Assembly (NCBI RefSeq): GCF_003201595.1
Contig: NZ_QJJS01000005.1
Location: 186,001 to 250,000, forward strand
Length of the DNA stretch: 64,000 nucleotides
Origin: Sphaerotilus hippei
GTDB taxonomy: Bacteria; Pseudomonadota; Gammaproteobacteria; Burkholderiales; Burkholderiaceae_C
Direction: 5' to 3'
The notes below the pieces were generated by a model that saw nothing but the letters and a program-made list of their open reading frames with translations, was not told where the DNA came from and searched no databases. Of this stretch, positions 16,305-25,103 are shown piece after piece (within the stretch, counting starts at the first letter, position 1; each line of letters starts with the position of its first letter). The translations under genes were made by a program, and so were the position numbers.

Positions 16305-18247
16305 GCAGCCCTCTTCACGGCAGGGAAGGTCTTCGTGTCGATGATCGCCAGCGTGGCCGAGACGCTGCCGCTGCGGCCGTCCTCGAACTTCACCGCCGTC
16401 TCGATGTACTGCGACGACAGGCCGCCGTACATCGCGTCGACCAGCACCTTGTACTTGTCGGCGATGGCGCCACGCTTGACCTTGCGGGTGCGGGTCATCT
16501 CGCCGTCGTCGGCGTCGAGCTCCTTGTGCAGCACCAGCGTGCGGTGGATCTGGCTGCCCGCCAGCAGCGTGTCCTGGGCGAGGTCGGCGTTGACCTTCTC
16601 GACGCACTCGCGCATCAGCTCGAGCACCTCGGGCTTGCTGGCCAGGTCGGCATAACCGGCATAGGCCAGGTTGCGCCGCTCGGCCCAGTTGCCCACCGCT
16701 TCCATGTCGATGTTGAGGAAGGCGCAGACCCGGTCGCGGCCGTGGCCGAAGGCGACCGCCTCCTTGATGTAGGGGAAGAACTTCAGCTTGTTCTCGACGT
16801 ACTTGGGCGCGAACATCGCGCCGTCGTGCGGGCCGCCCTGCAGCCGGCCCACGTCCTTGACGCGGTCGATGATCTTCAGGTGCCCGCAGGCATCGATGAA
16901 GCCCGCGTCGCTGGTGTGATACCAGCCGTCGTCGCTGAGCACCTCGGCGGTGGCCGCCGGGTTCTTGTAGTAGCCCTTGAGCAGGCCGGGCGACTTGACC
17001 AGGATCTCGCCGTTCGGGGCGAGCTTGATCTGCACGCCCTCGATGGGCACGCCCACGGTGTCGGCCCGGGCCTCGTGATCGGGCTGCAGGCAGACGAACA
17101 CGGCGGTCTCGGTCGAGCCGTAGAGCTGCTTGAGGTTGATGCCGATCGAGCGGTAGAAGGTGAACAGGTCGGGGCCGATCGCCTCGCCGGCCGTGTAGGC
17201 CACCCGCACCCGCGACAGCCCCAGCGTGTTGCGCAGCGGGCCGTAGATGCACAGGTCGCCCAGCGCATGCAGCAGCCGGTCGAGGCCGCCCACCGGCTTG
17301 CCGTCCATCAGCGACGGGCCCACGCGGCGAGCCAGCGCCATGCAGCGGTCGAACAGCCACTTCTTCGGCCGGCTCGCGTCCTCCATGCGGATCATCACGC
17401 TGGTCAGCAGGCCCTCGAAGATGCGCGGCGGGGCGAAGTAGTAGGTCGGCCCGATCTCCTTGAGGTCGATGGTCACCGTCGCGGTCGACTCGGGGCAGTT
17501 CACCACGTAGCCGCACACCAGCCACTGGGCGTAGCTGAAGATGTTCTGGCCGATCCAGGCCGGGGGCAGGTAGGCCAGCACCTCCTCGCGCTCGGTCAGC
17601 CGGTCGAAGCGGGCCCCGGCGCCGGCGCGGTCGATCAGGTTGTCATGCGTGTGCACCACGCCCTTGGCGTTGCCGGTGGTGCCCGAGGTGAAGAACATCG
17701 CCGCCACGTCGCCGGGCCGCGTGGCCTGCACGGCGGCGTCGAAGAAGCCGGCGTGCTCGCGGGCATGGGCGCGGCCGGCCTCGATCAGCTGGTCCAGCGA
17801 GGCCAGGCCCGGCTCGTCGTACTTGCGCAGGCCGCGCCCGTCGTCGTACCAGAGGTGCGTGAGCTGCGGGCACTGCTCGCGGATCTCCAGCATCTTGTCG
17901 ACCTGCTCCTGGTCCTCGACCACCACGAACGCGACCTCGGCGTTGTTGAGCGGGAAGACGCATTCGGCCGCCACGGCGTCCTGGTACAGCGGCACGGGGA
18001 TGGCGCCCAGCACCTGCGCGGCGATCATCGTGGCCGACAGCCGCGGCCGGTTCTCGCCGATGATGACCAGGTGCTGGCCCCGCTGCAGCCCGGCGGCGGC
18101 CAGGCCACCGGCCAGGTCACGCACCAGCTCGGCCAGCGCGCTCCAGTTCAGGGTCTGCCAGATGCCGTACTGCTTCTCGCGCAGGGCAGGGGCCAGGGGC
18201 CGGCGCTGGGCGTGCTCCAGCAGCAGTCGCGGAAATGTGGTGCTCAC
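16301..18247 (-). CDS. AMP-binding long-chain acyl-CoA synthetase family protein
   Basis: This 648-residue adenylate-forming enzyme converts a carboxylic acid, ATP and CoA to an acyl-CoA. The P-loop is intact (FFTSGTTGNAKGV), the A5-type motif reads YGSTETAVF, A7 is WYHTSDAGFID and A8 is LKIIDRVKD. It resembles FadD15/long-chain ligases associated with HAAT transporters. The GTG start at 18247 has an AAGGAG site about 7 bp upstream. It is the first gene of the minus-strand operon and is divergent from a Crp/Fnr regulator, the likely controller. The true substrate (fatty or aromatic acid) is not evident. Confidence 0.93.
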   Translation of the reverse strand: MSTTFPRLLLEHAQRRPLAPALREKQYGIWQTLNWSALAELVRDLAGGLAAAGLQRGQHLVIIGENRPRLSATMIAAQVLGAIPVPLYQDAVAAECVFPLNNAEVAFVVVEDQEQVDKMLEIREQCPQLTHLWYDDGRGLRKYDEPGLASLDQLIEAGRAHAREHAGFFDAAVQATRPGDVAAMFFTSGTTGNAKGVVHTHDNLIDRAGAGARFDRLTEREEVLAYLPPAWIGQNIFSYAQWLVCGYVVNCPESTATVTIDLKEIGPTYYFAPPRIFEGLLTSVMIRMEDASRPKKWLFDRCMALARRVGPSLMDGKPVGGLDRLLHALGDLCIYGPLRNTLGLSRVRVAYTAGEAIGPDLFTFYRSIGINLKQLYGSTETAVFVCLQPDHEARADTVGVPIEGVQIKLAPNGEILVKSPGLLKGYYKNPAATAEVLSDDGWYHTSDAGFIDACGHLKIIDRVKDVGRLQGGPHDGAMFAPKYVENKLKFFPYIKEAVAFGHGRDRVCAFLNIDMEAVGNWAERRNLAYAGYADLASKPEVLELMRECVEKVNADLAQDTLLAGSQIHRTLVLHKELDADDGEMTRTRKVKRGAIADKYKVLVDAMYGGLSSQYIETAVKFEDGRSGSVSATLAIIDTKTFPAVKRAA

Positions 18248-18328
18248 CAGGAATCTCCTTCGCTTCTTGTTCTGGAGGCATCCTACGAAGCCGTTTGACG
18301 TCCGGGTGTCGGCCTGACGACAATCCTA

Positions 18329-18351
18329 GGGACTGTCCCAAGCTCTATAAC
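18329..18351 (+). promoter_or_regulatory. Palindrome and -10 element directly before the Crp/Fnr gene
   Basis: GGGAC-T-GTCCC (18329-18339) is a perfect palindrome lying upstream of TATAAC (18346-18351). Because the -10 ends 8 bp before the ATG at 18360 and no ribosome-binding site is present, the transcript may be leaderless. The palindrome would sit in the promoter spacer, where a repressor could act on this gene or on the divergent ligase operon. Confidence 0.45.
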
Positions 18352-18359
18352 CCCCGACC

Positions 18360-19115
18360 ATGACCACCCTCAATTCCTTGCGGGAGCGGGCTCGAGCGCC
18401 CACCGGGCGGGAGCTGGCCAGCATTCCCTGGCTGCGCTTTCTCGAAGCTGACGAACGCGGGCGCGTGGCGGCGCAGCTGCAGGTGGTGGAGGTCGAGCCG
18501 GGGGTGCTGCTGTGCCGCATCGGGCGTCCGGCCAGCTACTGGTTCGGCCTGATCGACGGCCTGCTCAAGATGAGCAACGACACCGTCGACGGCACGCCGA
18601 TCACCTTCACGGGCGTGCCGCCGGGCGCCTGGTTCGGCGAGGGCACGCTGCTCAAGCGCGAGAGCTACCGCTACAACATCGAGGCCCTGCGCCGCAGCAC
18701 GGTGGCGGGCATTCCGCTGGAGACCTTCCACGAACTGCTCGAGCGCAGCATCGGCTTCAACCGTTTCGTGCTCAACCAGCTCAACGAACGGCTGGGCCAG
18801 TTCATCGCCGCGCGCGAGATCGACCGGCTCGACCAGCCCGATGCGCGGGTCGCGCGCAACCTGGCCGCGCTGTTCAACCCGGTGCTCTATCCGGGCGTGG
18901 GCGAGCTGCTGCGCATCACGCAGCAGGAGCTCGCCTACCTCGTGGGCCTGTCGCGCCAGCGGGTCAACGAGGCCCTGCGCACGCTGCAGTCGGGCGGCTA
19001 CATCCGCATCGACTACGGCGGCGTGCGGGTGCTGGACCTGCCGGGCCTGCGGCAGTACGTGCGCGGCGCCCGGCCGGCCCCGCCGTCGCCCTCAGTGCAC
19101 GAAGCCGATCGTTGA
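18360..19115 (+). CDS. Crp/Fnr family transcriptional regulator
   Basis: This 251-residue regulator has an N-terminal cyclic-nucleotide-binding-type beta barrel (about 25-145, with FTGVPPGAWFGEGTLLKRE) and a dimer helix. A C-terminal winged helix-turn-helix follows (about 185-235, LRITQQELAYLVGLSRQRVNEALRTLQ). The N-terminus has no FNR-type cysteine cluster, so an oxygen-sensing Fe-S centre is not indicated; the effector is unknown. It is divergent from the acyl-CoA-ligase/Liv operon, which it probably controls (inference). Its last 24 bases overlap the 3' end of the convergent AAA ATPase gene. Confidence 0.92.
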   Translation: MTTLNSLRERARAPTGRELASIPWLRFLEADERGRVAAQLQVVEVEPGVLLCRIGRPASYWFGLIDGLLKMSNDTVDGTPITFTGVPPGAWFGEGTLLKRESYRYNIEALRRSTVAGIPLETFHELLERSIGFNRFVLNQLNERLGQFIAAREIDRLDQPDARVARNLAALFNPVLYPGVGELLRITQQELAYLVGLSRQRVNEALRTLQSGGYIRIDYGGVRVLDLPGLRQYVRGARPAPPSPSVHEADR

Positions 19116-20099
19116 GCGCTTGCCGGCGCCGGTGTCGGGCAGGTCGGCCACCTCGATGCGGTCGCGCCGGGCCAGCTTGGCGTTGCCGAAGGCGGTCATC
19201 CAGGCGCGGCGCATCTCGCGCGGCGCGAGTTCGCTCAGGCCGTCGAGCACGTCGTCGCCGGGCCGCTCGTCGAAGCGCCGGCCCCAGTCGTGGGCGGCGC
19301 GGATGCCCTGGTAGAGGCGCACCGCGATGCGGCGTGCCGCCTCACGATCGGGCATCTGCACCTCGAACACGTTCATGCGGTTGAGGATGGGCTCGGGGAT
19401 GCAGCGCTCGTCGTTGGCGGTGGCCACCCAGATCACCTGGCTGGCGTCGATCGGCACCTCGGCGAACTCGTCGATGAAGCTGTGGGCGGTGTCGTGCTCG
19501 AGCAGGCCGTAGAGCGAGCCCAGCGGGTCGTAGGCGTGCTCGCCACCGGCCTTGTCGATCTCGTCGACGACGATGACCGGGTTGGCGTAGGCGCCGTCGA
19601 CCAGGGTCTCGAAGACCTTGCCCGGGCGCGCGCCCTTCCACTGGCTCGACGAGCCCGACAGCACCCAGCCGGCGGTCAGCGAGCTCATCGAGACGAAGCC
19701 CAGGCCGGTGCCCAGCAGCTGGGCGATGTGGCGGGCGAAGTGGGTCTTGCCCACGCCCGGCGGGCCCAGCAGCAGCATCGGCGTGATCTCCAGCGCGTCG
19801 CGGCTGTCCTCGCACAGCGCGATCTGGCGGCGCACGTCGTCGAGCACCGGGTGGAAGTTGGGCAGCTCGTCGTAGAGGTGGTCCATGGCCGGCAGGCCCG
19901 AGGGCTTGACCTGGAAGCGCTCCGGTCCCTTCTCCAGCATGCGCTCGTAGGTCGCGCGCAGGTGCTCGTGCTCCTTGGCCGGCAGCTTGGTCAGCCGCTT
20001 TTCAACCTCGTTCACCTGGTAGAGGTGACGCATCTGGGCGATCGGGATCGCGCCTGGGCGCGGCCCGGTACAGACCAGTTCGGTGGAAGGGGAGCTCAT
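19092..20099 (-). CDS. Lon-like AAA family ATPase without protease domain
   Basis: This 335-residue protein has a basic helical N-terminus (about 25-95) and one AAA module: Walker A GPPGVGKT (112-119), Walker B VIVVDE (175-180), sensor-1 region VIWVATAND and an arginine-finger region PILNRM. The module resembles that of Lon, including ERMLEKGPE-like helices before the Walker A, but no Ser-Lys peptidase domain follows. It probably remodels a protein substrate. It lies 106 bp downstream of gspF on the same strand, and its 3' end overlaps the crp-type gene by 24 bp. Any link to secretion is unproven. Confidence 0.88.
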   Translation of the reverse strand: MSSPSTELVCTGPRPGAIPIAQMRHLYQVNEVEKRLTKLPAKEHEHLRATYERMLEKGPERFQVKPSGLPAMDHLYDELPNFHPVLDDVRRQIALCEDSRDALEITPMLLLGPPGVGKTHFARHIAQLLGTGLGFVSMSSLTAGWVLSGSSSQWKGARPGKVFETLVDGAYANPVIVVDEIDKAGGEHAYDPLGSLYGLLEHDTAHSFIDEFAEVPIDASQVIWVATANDERCIPEPILNRMNVFEVQMPDREAARRIAVRLYQGIRAAHDWGRRFDERPGDDVLDGLSELAPREMRRAWMTAFGNAKLARRDRIEVADLPDTGAGKRSTIGFVH

Positions 20100-20205
20100 G
20101 CAAACCTCCTGAAGCGCTGGGTGTCACACCATTGAAGCAAAGCACGCCGCAAGCCAGCCCTGGAAGTAACCCGGCATGTCCCCCCCAAACGCAGGCATGG
20201 GGGGC

Positions 20206-21432
20206 TCAGCGCACCCAGGTGTTGAGCTGGATGATCGGCATCAGCACCGCCAGCACGATCAGCATCACGACCAGGCCCATGGCGACGATGAGCAGCGGCT
20301 CCAGGAGGGTGGCCACCGCCATCGCCCGGCGCTGCACCTCGGCGCCCAGCTGCGCGGCGGCGCGGTCGAGCATGCGCGGCAGCTCGCCGGTCTGCTCGCC
20401 CAGGCGGGCGAACATGGCCAGCAGGCCCGGAAAGCGTTTCTTGCCGGCCAGCGCCGAGGCCAGCGGCGCCCCTTCGCGCACCTGCACCAGCGCGTCCATC
20501 GCGTCGGCCTGCATCGCGGCGTTGGAGAGCGTCTCGGCCGCCGCCTGCAGCGCCTTCAGGATGGGCACGCCCGAGCCGGCCAGCATCGCCAGCGTGCTGG
20601 CGAAGCGGGCGGCGTTGTAGCCCCGGGCGAGCCGCCCGAGCAGCGGCAGCCTCAGGTAGGCCGCGTCCAGCTTCAGGCGGGTGGCGGGCTGGCGCCGGGC
20701 CAGCACCAGGCCACCGACGCCGGCGGCAAGCAGCAGCGCGATCAGCCAGCCCCACTGGCGCAGCGTGGCGCTGATGGCCAGCATCGCGCTGGTCAGCCAG
20801 GGCAGGGTCTGCTTGCTGCCGGCGAACACCTGGGCCACCTGCGGCACGACGTAGGTGACCAGGAAGATGACGATGACCACCGCGACCAGCGAGACGATGG
20901 CCGGGTAGAGCGCCGCGCCGATCAGCTTGGCCTGGAGCGCCTGGCGCTCCTCGAGGTCGTCGGCCAGGCGCTCGAGCACCCGGCCGAGCTGGCCGCTCTG
21001 CTCGCCGGCGGCGACCACGGCGCGGTAGACCGGATCGAACTCGCGCGGCGCGCTGCCCAGCGCGCGGGCGAAGGTCGAGCCGGCGTTGACCTCGGCGCGC
21101 AGCTCGGCCAGCAGGTCCTGCTGGCGCGGGTCCTCGGCCTCCTCGGCCAGTGCGGTCAGCGCCCGCTCCAGCGGCAGGCCAGCACCGACCAGGCCGGCGA
21201 GCTGGCGGGTCCAGATGGCCAGCGCGGTGGCGTTGAAGGCGCGCCGGCGCATGAAGCCGCCACCGGCGGCCGCGGCCTCGCGGCTGGCCTCGCTGCCCAC
21301 CGGCTGCACGTCCAGCGGCACCAGCTCGCGCGCGCGCAGCTGGGTGCGCACGGCCCGGGCGTTGTCGGCGTCGAGCAGGCCGGTGTGGGTCTTGCCCGCG
21401 GCGTCCAGGGCTTCGAAACGGTAGGCGGGCAT
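20206..21432 (-). CDS. gspF: Type II secretion system inner-membrane platform protein GspF
   Basis: The 408-residue polytopic protein forms the platform under the pseudopilus and contacts the GspE ATPase. It shows the duplicated GspF domain: the first copy includes LAIWTRQLAGLVGAGLPLERAL and the second includes YNAARFASTLAMLAGSGVPILKALQ. Three hydrophobic segments are visible, the last at the C-terminus (PLLIVAMGLVVMLIVLAVLMPI). It is the last gsp gene of the operon, 6 bp after gspE. A C-run/G-run hairpin (20180-20204) follows without a T tract. Confidence 0.97.
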   Translation of the reverse strand: MPAYRFEALDAAGKTHTGLLDADNARAVRTQLRARELVPLDVQPVGSEASREAAAAGGGFMRRRAFNATALAIWTRQLAGLVGAGLPLERALTALAEEAEDPRQQDLLAELRAEVNAGSTFARALGSAPREFDPVYRAVVAAGEQSGQLGRVLERLADDLEERQALQAKLIGAALYPAIVSLVAVVIVIFLVTYVVPQVAQVFAGSKQTLPWLTSAMLAISATLRQWGWLIALLLAAGVGGLVLARRQPATRLKLDAAYLRLPLLGRLARGYNAARFASTLAMLAGSGVPILKALQAAAETLSNAAMQADAMDALVQVREGAPLASALAGKKRFPGLLAMFARLGEQTGELPRMLDRAAAQLGAEVQRRAMAVATLLEPLLIVAMGLVVMLIVLAVLMPIIQLNTWVR

Positions 21433-21438
21433 GGGGTC

Positions 21439-22860
21439 TCAGTCGCGGGTCACGCGCAGCAGCTCTTCGAGCGAGGTCTCGCCGCTGGCGACCAGGCGCT
21501 CGCCGTCCTCGCGCATCGTCAGCAGGCCGTTGCGGCGGGCGGCGGCGAGCAGCTCGGACTCGGCCGCGTGGCCGTGGATCAGCGCCCGCACCTCGTCGCC
21601 GACCGTCATCAGCTCGTAGACGCCGGTGCGGCCCTTGTAGCCGGTCTGGCCGCAGTCGTCGCAGCCCACCGGGTGCCAGTGCCCGTCGTCACCCTGGCGC
21701 TTGCAGCTCGGGCAGAGCCGGCGCACCAGGCGCTGCGCCAGCACGCCCAGCAGACTGGAGCTGAGCAGGAAGGGCTCGATCCCCATGTCGGTCAGGCGGG
21801 TGACGGCGCTGGTCGCGTCGTTGGTGTGCAGCGTGGCCAGCACCAGGTGACCGGTCAGCGAGGCCTGCACCGCGATCTGCGCGGTCTCGTGGTCACGGAT
21901 CTCGCCGATCATGATCACGTCCGGATCCTGGCGCAGGATGGCGCGCAGCGCCTTGGCGAAGGTCAGGTCGATCCTGGCGTTGACCTGGGTCTGGCCGATG
22001 CCGCCGAGTTCGTACTCGACCGGGTCTTCCACGGTCAGCACGTTGGTCGTGCTGGTGTCGACCTGGCCGAGCGCGGCGTAGAGCGTGGTGGTCTTGCCCG
22101 AGCCGGTCGGGCCGGTCACGAGCACGATGCCGTGCGGCTGCTGGATCAGGCTCGAGAAGCGCTGGTAGGTCGCGCCCTGCATGCCCAGGCCGGGCAGCGA
22201 GAATTTCGCCTCGCCCTTGTCGAGCAGGCGCAGCACGGCCCGTTCGCCGTGCACGCCGGGCAGCGTCGAGACGCGCACGTCGATCGCGCGTCCGCCGATG
22301 CGCAGCGAGATGCGCCCGTCCTGCGGCAGGCGCTTCTCGGCGATGTCGAGCTCGGCCATGATCTTCAGCCGGCTGATCAGCGCGGCGTGCAGCGCCTTGT
22401 TGGGCTGCACCACCTCGCGCAGCGTGCCGTCGACGCGAAAGCGCACCGCCGAGCTGCGCTCGTAGGGCTCGATGTGGATGTCGCTCGCGCCGTCCTTGGC
22501 CGCCTGCGTCAGCAGCGCGTTGAGCATGCGGATGATCGGCGCGTCGTTGGCGGCCTCGAGCAGGTCCTCCACCGCGGGCAGGTCCTGCATCATGCGGCTG
22601 AGGTCGACCGCGCTCTCGACCTCGCCGATCACGGTGGCCGCGCTCGACTCGCTGCCGGCATAGGCCTGGGCGATGCGCTGCGCCAGCAGCGCCGGCTCCT
22701 CGTGGTCGAGGGTGTCGACGGCGTAGAGGCGCAGCACCTCGGCCAGCGCCGCCGCCGGGGTGGCCGGCGAGGTCGACAGCGTCAGCGAGCGGCCGTCGTC
22801 CTCGAGCAGCAGGCCGTGCGTCTTGGCCCAGGAATAGGGCAGCAGGTAGCGGTGCGCCAT
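21439..22860 (-). CDS. gspE: Type II secretion system ATPase GspE
   Basis: This 473-residue cytoplasmic ATPase drives pseudopilus assembly. It contains an N1E-like start, Walker A GPTGSGKTTT, the Asp box VTGPTG to TVEDPVEY, Walker B DPDVIMIGEIRD and the His box TGHLVLATLHTNDA. The zinc-binding cysteine tetrad is complete (CPSC and CDDC with the spacing usual for GspE). The N-terminal region is somewhat short, and the ATG at 22860 begins MAHRYLLPYSWAKTHGLLL, a conserved start. Only 2 bp separate it from gspD upstream. Confidence 0.97.
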   Translation of the reverse strand: MAHRYLLPYSWAKTHGLLLEDDGRSLTLSTSPATPAAALAEVLRLYAVDTLDHEEPALLAQRIAQAYAGSESSAATVIGEVESAVDLSRMMQDLPAVEDLLEAANDAPIIRMLNALLTQAAKDGASDIHIEPYERSSAVRFRVDGTLREVVQPNKALHAALISRLKIMAELDIAEKRLPQDGRISLRIGGRAIDVRVSTLPGVHGERAVLRLLDKGEAKFSLPGLGMQGATYQRFSSLIQQPHGIVLVTGPTGSGKTTTLYAALGQVDTSTTNVLTVEDPVEYELGGIGQTQVNARIDLTFAKALRAILRQDPDVIMIGEIRDHETAQIAVQASLTGHLVLATLHTNDATSAVTRLTDMGIEPFLLSSSLLGVLAQRLVRRLCPSCKRQGDDGHWHPVGCDDCGQTGYKGRTGVYELMTVGDEVRALIHGHAAESELLAAARRNGLLTMREDGERLVASGETSLEELLRVTRD

Positions 22861-22862
22861 GG

Positions 22863-25103
22863 TCAGCGGGCGGGAGCGGGTTCGGTGGCCGGGCCGGCCG
22901 GCGGGCTCACCGGCGTGCCGGCAGGGGCGCTGGCGGAGGGCGCCGCGGGGCGGACCAGCGTGGCCGCGGCCGGATTCTCGGGCAGCTGCGGTCCTTCGTT
23001 GATGCTGGTGACCCTCGAGGGCTTGGGCTGGCCGTCCTGCTGGGCGGCACGGATCGCGTCGTAGCGGTTCAGCGTCAGCTGGTCGGCCTCGCCCTGGTTG
23101 CGCATGACCACCGGGCGCAGGAAGACCAGCAGATTGGTCTTGATGCGCTTGCGGGCGGCCGACTTGAACAGGCCGCCGACCAGCGGCACGCTGGCCAGGC
23201 CGGGCACGCGGTCCTCGCCGTCGGTGTATTCGTCCTTGAGCAGGCCGCCGAGCACCAGCATCTGGCCGTCGTCGACCACGACGGTGGTCTCGATCGCGCT
23301 CTTGTCGGTGCGGGGTCCGGCGCTGTTGGAGACGGTGCTCTCGACCACCGAGGAGTTCTCCTGGTAGATCACCATGCGCACCGTGCCGTTCTCGCCGATC
23401 TGCGGCTTGACGCGCAGCGTCAGGCCGACGTCCTTGCGCTCGACGGTCTGGAAGGGGTTGACCGAGCTGCTGCTGGTGCTGGTGCTGGAGGTGTAGGAGC
23501 CGGTGATGAAGGGCACGTTCTGGCCGATCACGATCTTGGCCTCCTCGTTGTCCAGCGTCACCAGGTTGGGCGTGGACAGCACGTTGGCCCCGGTCTCCGA
23601 CTCGAGGAAACGCGCCAGCGCCCCCAGCGTGTAGACCCCGGCGATCTTCTGGATCAGGCCGATGTTCAGGCCGGTGCCCACGCTGACCCCGGAGGTCGAG
23701 CCGGTGGTGGTGGCGATGGTCGCGCTGGCCAGGTTGGTGCCGCTGCCGGTGCTGTAGTTGGTGCCGGCGTACAGGCCGGTCGAGTTGCTGCCGTTGCTCA
23801 GCAGGCCCTGCCACTGGAAGCCGTACTCGGCGGCCTTGGTGGCGTCCATCTTGACGATCATCGACTCGACGTAGACCTGCGCGCGCCGCGCGTCGAGCTG
23901 GTCGATGACCGCGCGCAGCTGGCGGTAGACCGGGTCGGGCGCGGTGATGATCAGCGAGTTGGTGGCCGGGTCGGCCTGCACGAAGCCGCCGGTCGACGGG
24001 CTGGCGGCCGCGGCCACCGGCGCGGTGCTCTGGGTCGAGGCGCCGGCGCTGCTGCCGGCCCCGGTGCTGCCCAGGCTGCCGCTCGCGGGGGTCATGCCGG
24101 TGCTGCCCCCGGCGCTGCCGGTCGAGCCGCCGGTGCCGCTGCCCGAGCCGCTGGCGCTGTAGGCCGCCCGCAGCACGGCCGCGAGCTTGGTGGCGTCGGC
24201 GTTGCGCAGGTAGACCACGTGGATGTTGCCGGCCGGGTTCTGCGCGCTGGCGGGGCGGTCGAGCTTGTCGATGACCGCGCGGATCTGCGCCAGCCGCACG
24301 GCGGTGGGCGCCCGCACGAGCAGGGCGTTGGTGCGGGCGTCGGCGATCACCGAGGCGCCACCCGCCGTCCCGGTGGCCAGGGAGCCGGCGGCGGCCGTGC
24401 CGGTGCCGGAGCTGTCGATGAACTTCGACACCATCTGCGCCAGGTCCGCGGCGACGGTGTGCTGCACCGGGATGACCTCGACGTCGGTCGTGCCCGCGGT
24501 GTCCAGCGCCGCGATGATGCGCGCGATGCGCTGCAGGTTGTCGGCGTAGTCGGTCACCACCAGGGTCTGGTTGCCCGGGTTGGCGTTGATGGTGTTGTTG
24601 GGCGAGATCAGCGGGCGCAGCACCGTCACCAGGTTGTTCGGGTTCTCGTGCTGCAGGCGGAAGACCTGGGTGACGATCTGGTCGCCACGCCGCGCGACCT
24701 CGCCGACCGACACCGAGCCGGTCTGCAGCTTGGCGTCCGCCTCGGGCACCACCTTCAGCAGGCCGGCGACCTCGACGGCCGCGAAGCCCAGCCCGCGCAG
24801 CGTCGACAGGTAGGTCTGGAAGGCCTCGGCGGTGCTCAGCGGCTGTTCGCTGTAGAGCGTCATCGTGCCCTTGACGCGCGGGTCCACCAGGATCGGCCGC
24901 TTGACCATGGCCGCGATCGCCCGCGACACGGCCTCGATCTCGGCGTTGACGAAGCGCACCGTGACCTTCTCGGCCACCACGGTGCGTCCCGGTTTCTGGG
25001 CCTGGGCCCGGACCGGCAGCGCCGGGGCGATCGACAGGCTGGCGAGCAGGGTCGCGCAGAGGGCACGCCGGGGCAGGTGCAGAGGGCGTTGCGTCATGGT
25101 CAT
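22863..25103 (-). CDS. gspD: Type II secretion system secretin GspD
   Basis: The 746-residue outer-membrane secretin forms the exit channel. After a signal peptide (about 1-33) come the N0 domain (VTVRFVNAEIEAVSRAIAAMV), N1-N3 repeats and the C-terminal secretin beta-barrel (about 440-690, with VLSTPNLVTLDNEEAKIVIGQNVPF). A Ser/Gly/Thr-rich low-complexity insert (about 310-365) interrupts N3, and the C-terminus is a Pro/Ala-rich tail. No cysteine lipobox is seen and no pilotin gene is nearby. Its ATG overlaps the gspN stop (ATGA, 25100-25103). Confidence 0.97.
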   Translation of the reverse strand: MTMTQRPLHLPRRALCATLLASLSIAPALPVRAQAQKPGRTVVAEKVTVRFVNAEIEAVSRAIAAMVKRPILVDPRVKGTMTLYSEQPLSTAEAFQTYLSTLRGLGFAAVEVAGLLKVVPEADAKLQTGSVSVGEVARRGDQIVTQVFRLQHENPNNLVTVLRPLISPNNTINANPGNQTLVVTDYADNLQRIARIIAALDTAGTTDVEVIPVQHTVAADLAQMVSKFIDSSGTGTAAAGSLATGTAGGASVIADARTNALLVRAPTAVRLAQIRAVIDKLDRPASAQNPAGNIHVVYLRNADATKLAAVLRAAYSASGSGSGTGGSTGSAGGSTGMTPASGSLGSTGAGSSAGASTQSTAPVAAAASPSTGGFVQADPATNSLIITAPDPVYRQLRAVIDQLDARRAQVYVESMIVKMDATKAAEYGFQWQGLLSNGSNSTGLYAGTNYSTGSGTNLASATIATTTGSTSGVSVGTGLNIGLIQKIAGVYTLGALARFLESETGANVLSTPNLVTLDNEEAKIVIGQNVPFITGSYTSSTSTSSSSVNPFQTVERKDVGLTLRVKPQIGENGTVRMVIYQENSSVVESTVSNSAGPRTDKSAIETTVVVDDGQMLVLGGLLKDEYTDGEDRVPGLASVPLVGGLFKSAARKRIKTNLLVFLRPVVMRNQGEADQLTLNRYDAIRAAQQDGQPKPSRVTSINEGPQLPENPAAATLVRPAAPSASAPAGTPVSPPAGPATEPAPAR

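Noticed and set aside
15516-17525. Apparent 669-residue fusion ending in the LivG ATPase
   Set aside because: The N-terminal half is the shifted frame of the acyl-CoA ligase. The ATPase starts at 16304 with an ATGA overlap.
20180-20204. C-run/G-run hairpin after gspF as an intrinsic terminator
   Set aside because: There is no T tract on the minus strand and the loop is long. It is mentioned under gspF but not called.
20176-23064. A 962-codon plus-strand frame across gspF and gspE
   Set aside because: It is low-complexity Gly/Gln/Arg/Ala/His translation antisense to well-conserved gspF and gspE.
24000-24160. Simple-sequence repeat in gspD
   Set aside because: It encodes a Ser/Gly/Thr linker within the secretin N3 region, a common feature, and is not a nucleotide tandem repeat of note.
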